Shown piece after piece: positions 63,116 to 64,000 of a stretch of DNA of 64,000 bases. The DNA lies in assembly GCF_009687865.1 (NCBI RefSeq), contig NZ_BLAE01000015.1:142809-206808 (forward strand). Reading direction: 5' to 3'. Source of the stretch: Acrocarpospora macrocephala. Its GTDB lineage: Bacteria; Actinomycetota; Actinomycetes; Streptosporangiales; Streptosporangiaceae. Positions within the stretch are counted from its first letter, which is position 1. Each line of letters opens with the position of its first letter. The notes under the pieces were generated by a model. The model saw nothing but the letters and a program-made list of their open reading frames with translations. It was not told the origin of the DNA and did no database searches. The position numbers were made by a program, and so were the translations under genes.

Positions 63116-64000
63116 GCGCAGGTCGCGGGGCAGAACTTGGTCTCGGGGTAGCGGGATGACGGCTGGTTGAGGAGGGGTTGCGGCTGTGACTTCAGGTGTT
63201 GGTCGAGGAAGGCCGCCACGTAGGTGCGGGTGAGTTCGGCCGAGCGCGCCGCGGGCAGGAGGCCGGGAGCAGGCTTGATGCCCAGGGCGCCCGCCAGCAG
63301 CGGGCCGTCGGTGAAGGACTGGTGGTCCGCGCCCGACAGCACGAGCCAGCGCTTCCACCCGGTCAGCAGCTTCCAGTCGCGGTCCCACGAATTGTCGCGG
63401 CCCCCGGGGGTGTGCTGCGGCGAGCCGATGAACAGGAACGGCCGGGAGAACCCGCTCTTGGGAATCCGCGCGTAGGTGGTGCCGTCCATGTCGATTCCGG
63501 CACGCACCCGGGAGTCCGTCAGCATGGCCGCCATGGCGCTGGCCCCGCCGATCGACTGCCCCGCCATCGCGATCCTGGACCGGTCGATCAGGGCGGAGCC
63601 ATCCCATTTCGACGTCAGGTGGTCGAGCACGAAGGAGACGTCGGCCACCCGGCTCTGGACCACGCCCGTGCCGAAGCCCGGGTCGGTGTCGCTGTCGCAG
63701 GCGAGGCATTCCGCGATCCGCCCGTCGGGGAATGTGGTGGCGTAGCTCTCGTAGGTGTGGTCGATCCCGGCCACGATGTACCCTCTGCTGGCCAGGTCCT
63801 CGGCCAGGGAGGTGAGGGTGCTCACCGGCTTGGTGAAGCCGGGGGAGAGCACGACCAGCGGAAACTTTCCCCCCGCCGGGTCGGCGTCTTGGATGGCGTT
63901 CGTGCGGGTTTTGCTCAGCGTGTCGTACGGCGCGCCCGCGATCCTGGAGCCTTTCAGCAGGAGTTCCGATTCCTTGGGTGTCATGTACGGTGCGCGCTGT
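63106..64000 (-). CDS. Alpha/beta-hydrolase (PAF-acetylhydrolase-like), 5' end off window
   Basis: At least 298 residues in the window; the frame is open through the right edge, so the N-terminus is missing here. Nucleophile elbow [12 protein letters not shown], upstream oxyanion strand [26 protein letters not shown], catalytic Asp region GIDMDGTTY and His in SGADHQSFT. Resembles secreted PAF-acetylhydrolase/lipase-like proteins of actinomycetes. Two cysteines near the C-terminus (FCPATC) suggest an exported, disulfide-bearing protein. Confidence 0.85.
   Translation of the reverse strand, partial: QRAPYMTPKESELLLKGSRIAGAPYDTLSKTRTNAIQDADPAGGKFPLVVLSPGFTKPVSTLTSLAEDLASRGYIVAGIDHTYESYATTFPDGRIAECLACDSDTDPGFGTGVVQSRVADVSFVLDHLTSKWDGSALIDRSRIAMAGQSIGGASAMAAMLTDSRVRAGIDMDGTTYARIPKSGFSRPFLFIGSPQHTPGGRDNSWDRDWKLLTGWKRWLVLSGADHQSFTDGPLLAGALGIKPAPGLLPAARSAELTRTYVAAFLDQHLKSQPQPLLNQPSSRYPETKFCPATCAQS

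Overview
High-GC DNA with strong G/C third-position bias, GTG starts, many ATGA/GTGA gene overlaps, secreted multidomain glycosidases and sugar ABC transporters without their own ATPase. This is an actinomycete chromosome; the gene mix suggests a soil member of the Streptosporangiales (Nonomuraea/Streptosporangium-like), but that placement is inference. No rRNA, tRNA, CRISPR array, transposase or phage gene was seen.

Layout. (1) 1-11.0 kb: a heteroatom-compound scavenging island. A leftward operon (NAD(P)-binding protein, DyP-like protein, unknown protein, aldo/keto reductase) diverges from two flavin monooxygenase-type genes, followed by a leftward four-gene oligopeptide/nickel-type ABC importer. 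Both leftward units carry the same 35-bp dyad element at exactly the same distance from the start codon. (2) 11-15.9 kb: MFS remnant, quinone oxidoreductase/TetR divergent pair, CPBP protease, two-component system. (3) 15.9-22.1 kb: a compact polyketide cassette: KS-AT-DH-ACP iterative PKS of the orsellinic-acid-synthase type, a free ACP and two KASIII-like acyltransferases. (4) 22.4-30.8 kb: CBM2-bearing esterase, small secreted peptide, MarR/SDR, MFS/methyltransferase/XRE-cupin, and a rifampicin monooxygenase (rox) preceded by a 19-bp rifamycin-associated element. (5) 31.1-33.8 kb: MHS-family symporter plus secreted hydrolase. (6) 34.0-41.4 kb: LacI-controlled sugar ABC importer with a glycoamylase-like enzyme and a GH39 enzyme. 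(7) 41.4-53.0 kb: a beta-mannan utilisation locus: two secreted GH26-CBM13 mannanases, LacI regulator, GH1 enzyme, ABC importer and GH2 beta-mannosidase. The two GH26 genes face each other and carry nearly identical CBM13 segments as an inverted repeat. (8) 53-64 kb: many small regulator/target pairs (TetR-MMPL, HxlR-RidA, TetR-SnoaL-SDR, TetR-VOC) with unusually clear palindromic operators, interspersed with gene remnants.

How it works together. The two sugar loci follow one plan: a LacI repressor senses imported oligosaccharide, secreted enzymes cut polymer, a lipoprotein-dependent importer takes up the products, and intracellular glycosidases finish the job. Both importers lack an ATPase and probably share one encoded elsewhere. 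The PKS cassette should make and relay an aryl acyl group but has no scaffold genes beside it. Several truncated genes (MFS x2, SRPBCC, MarR/VOC junction, frameshifted hydrolase) show that the right arm and the boundaries have been eroded by deletion.
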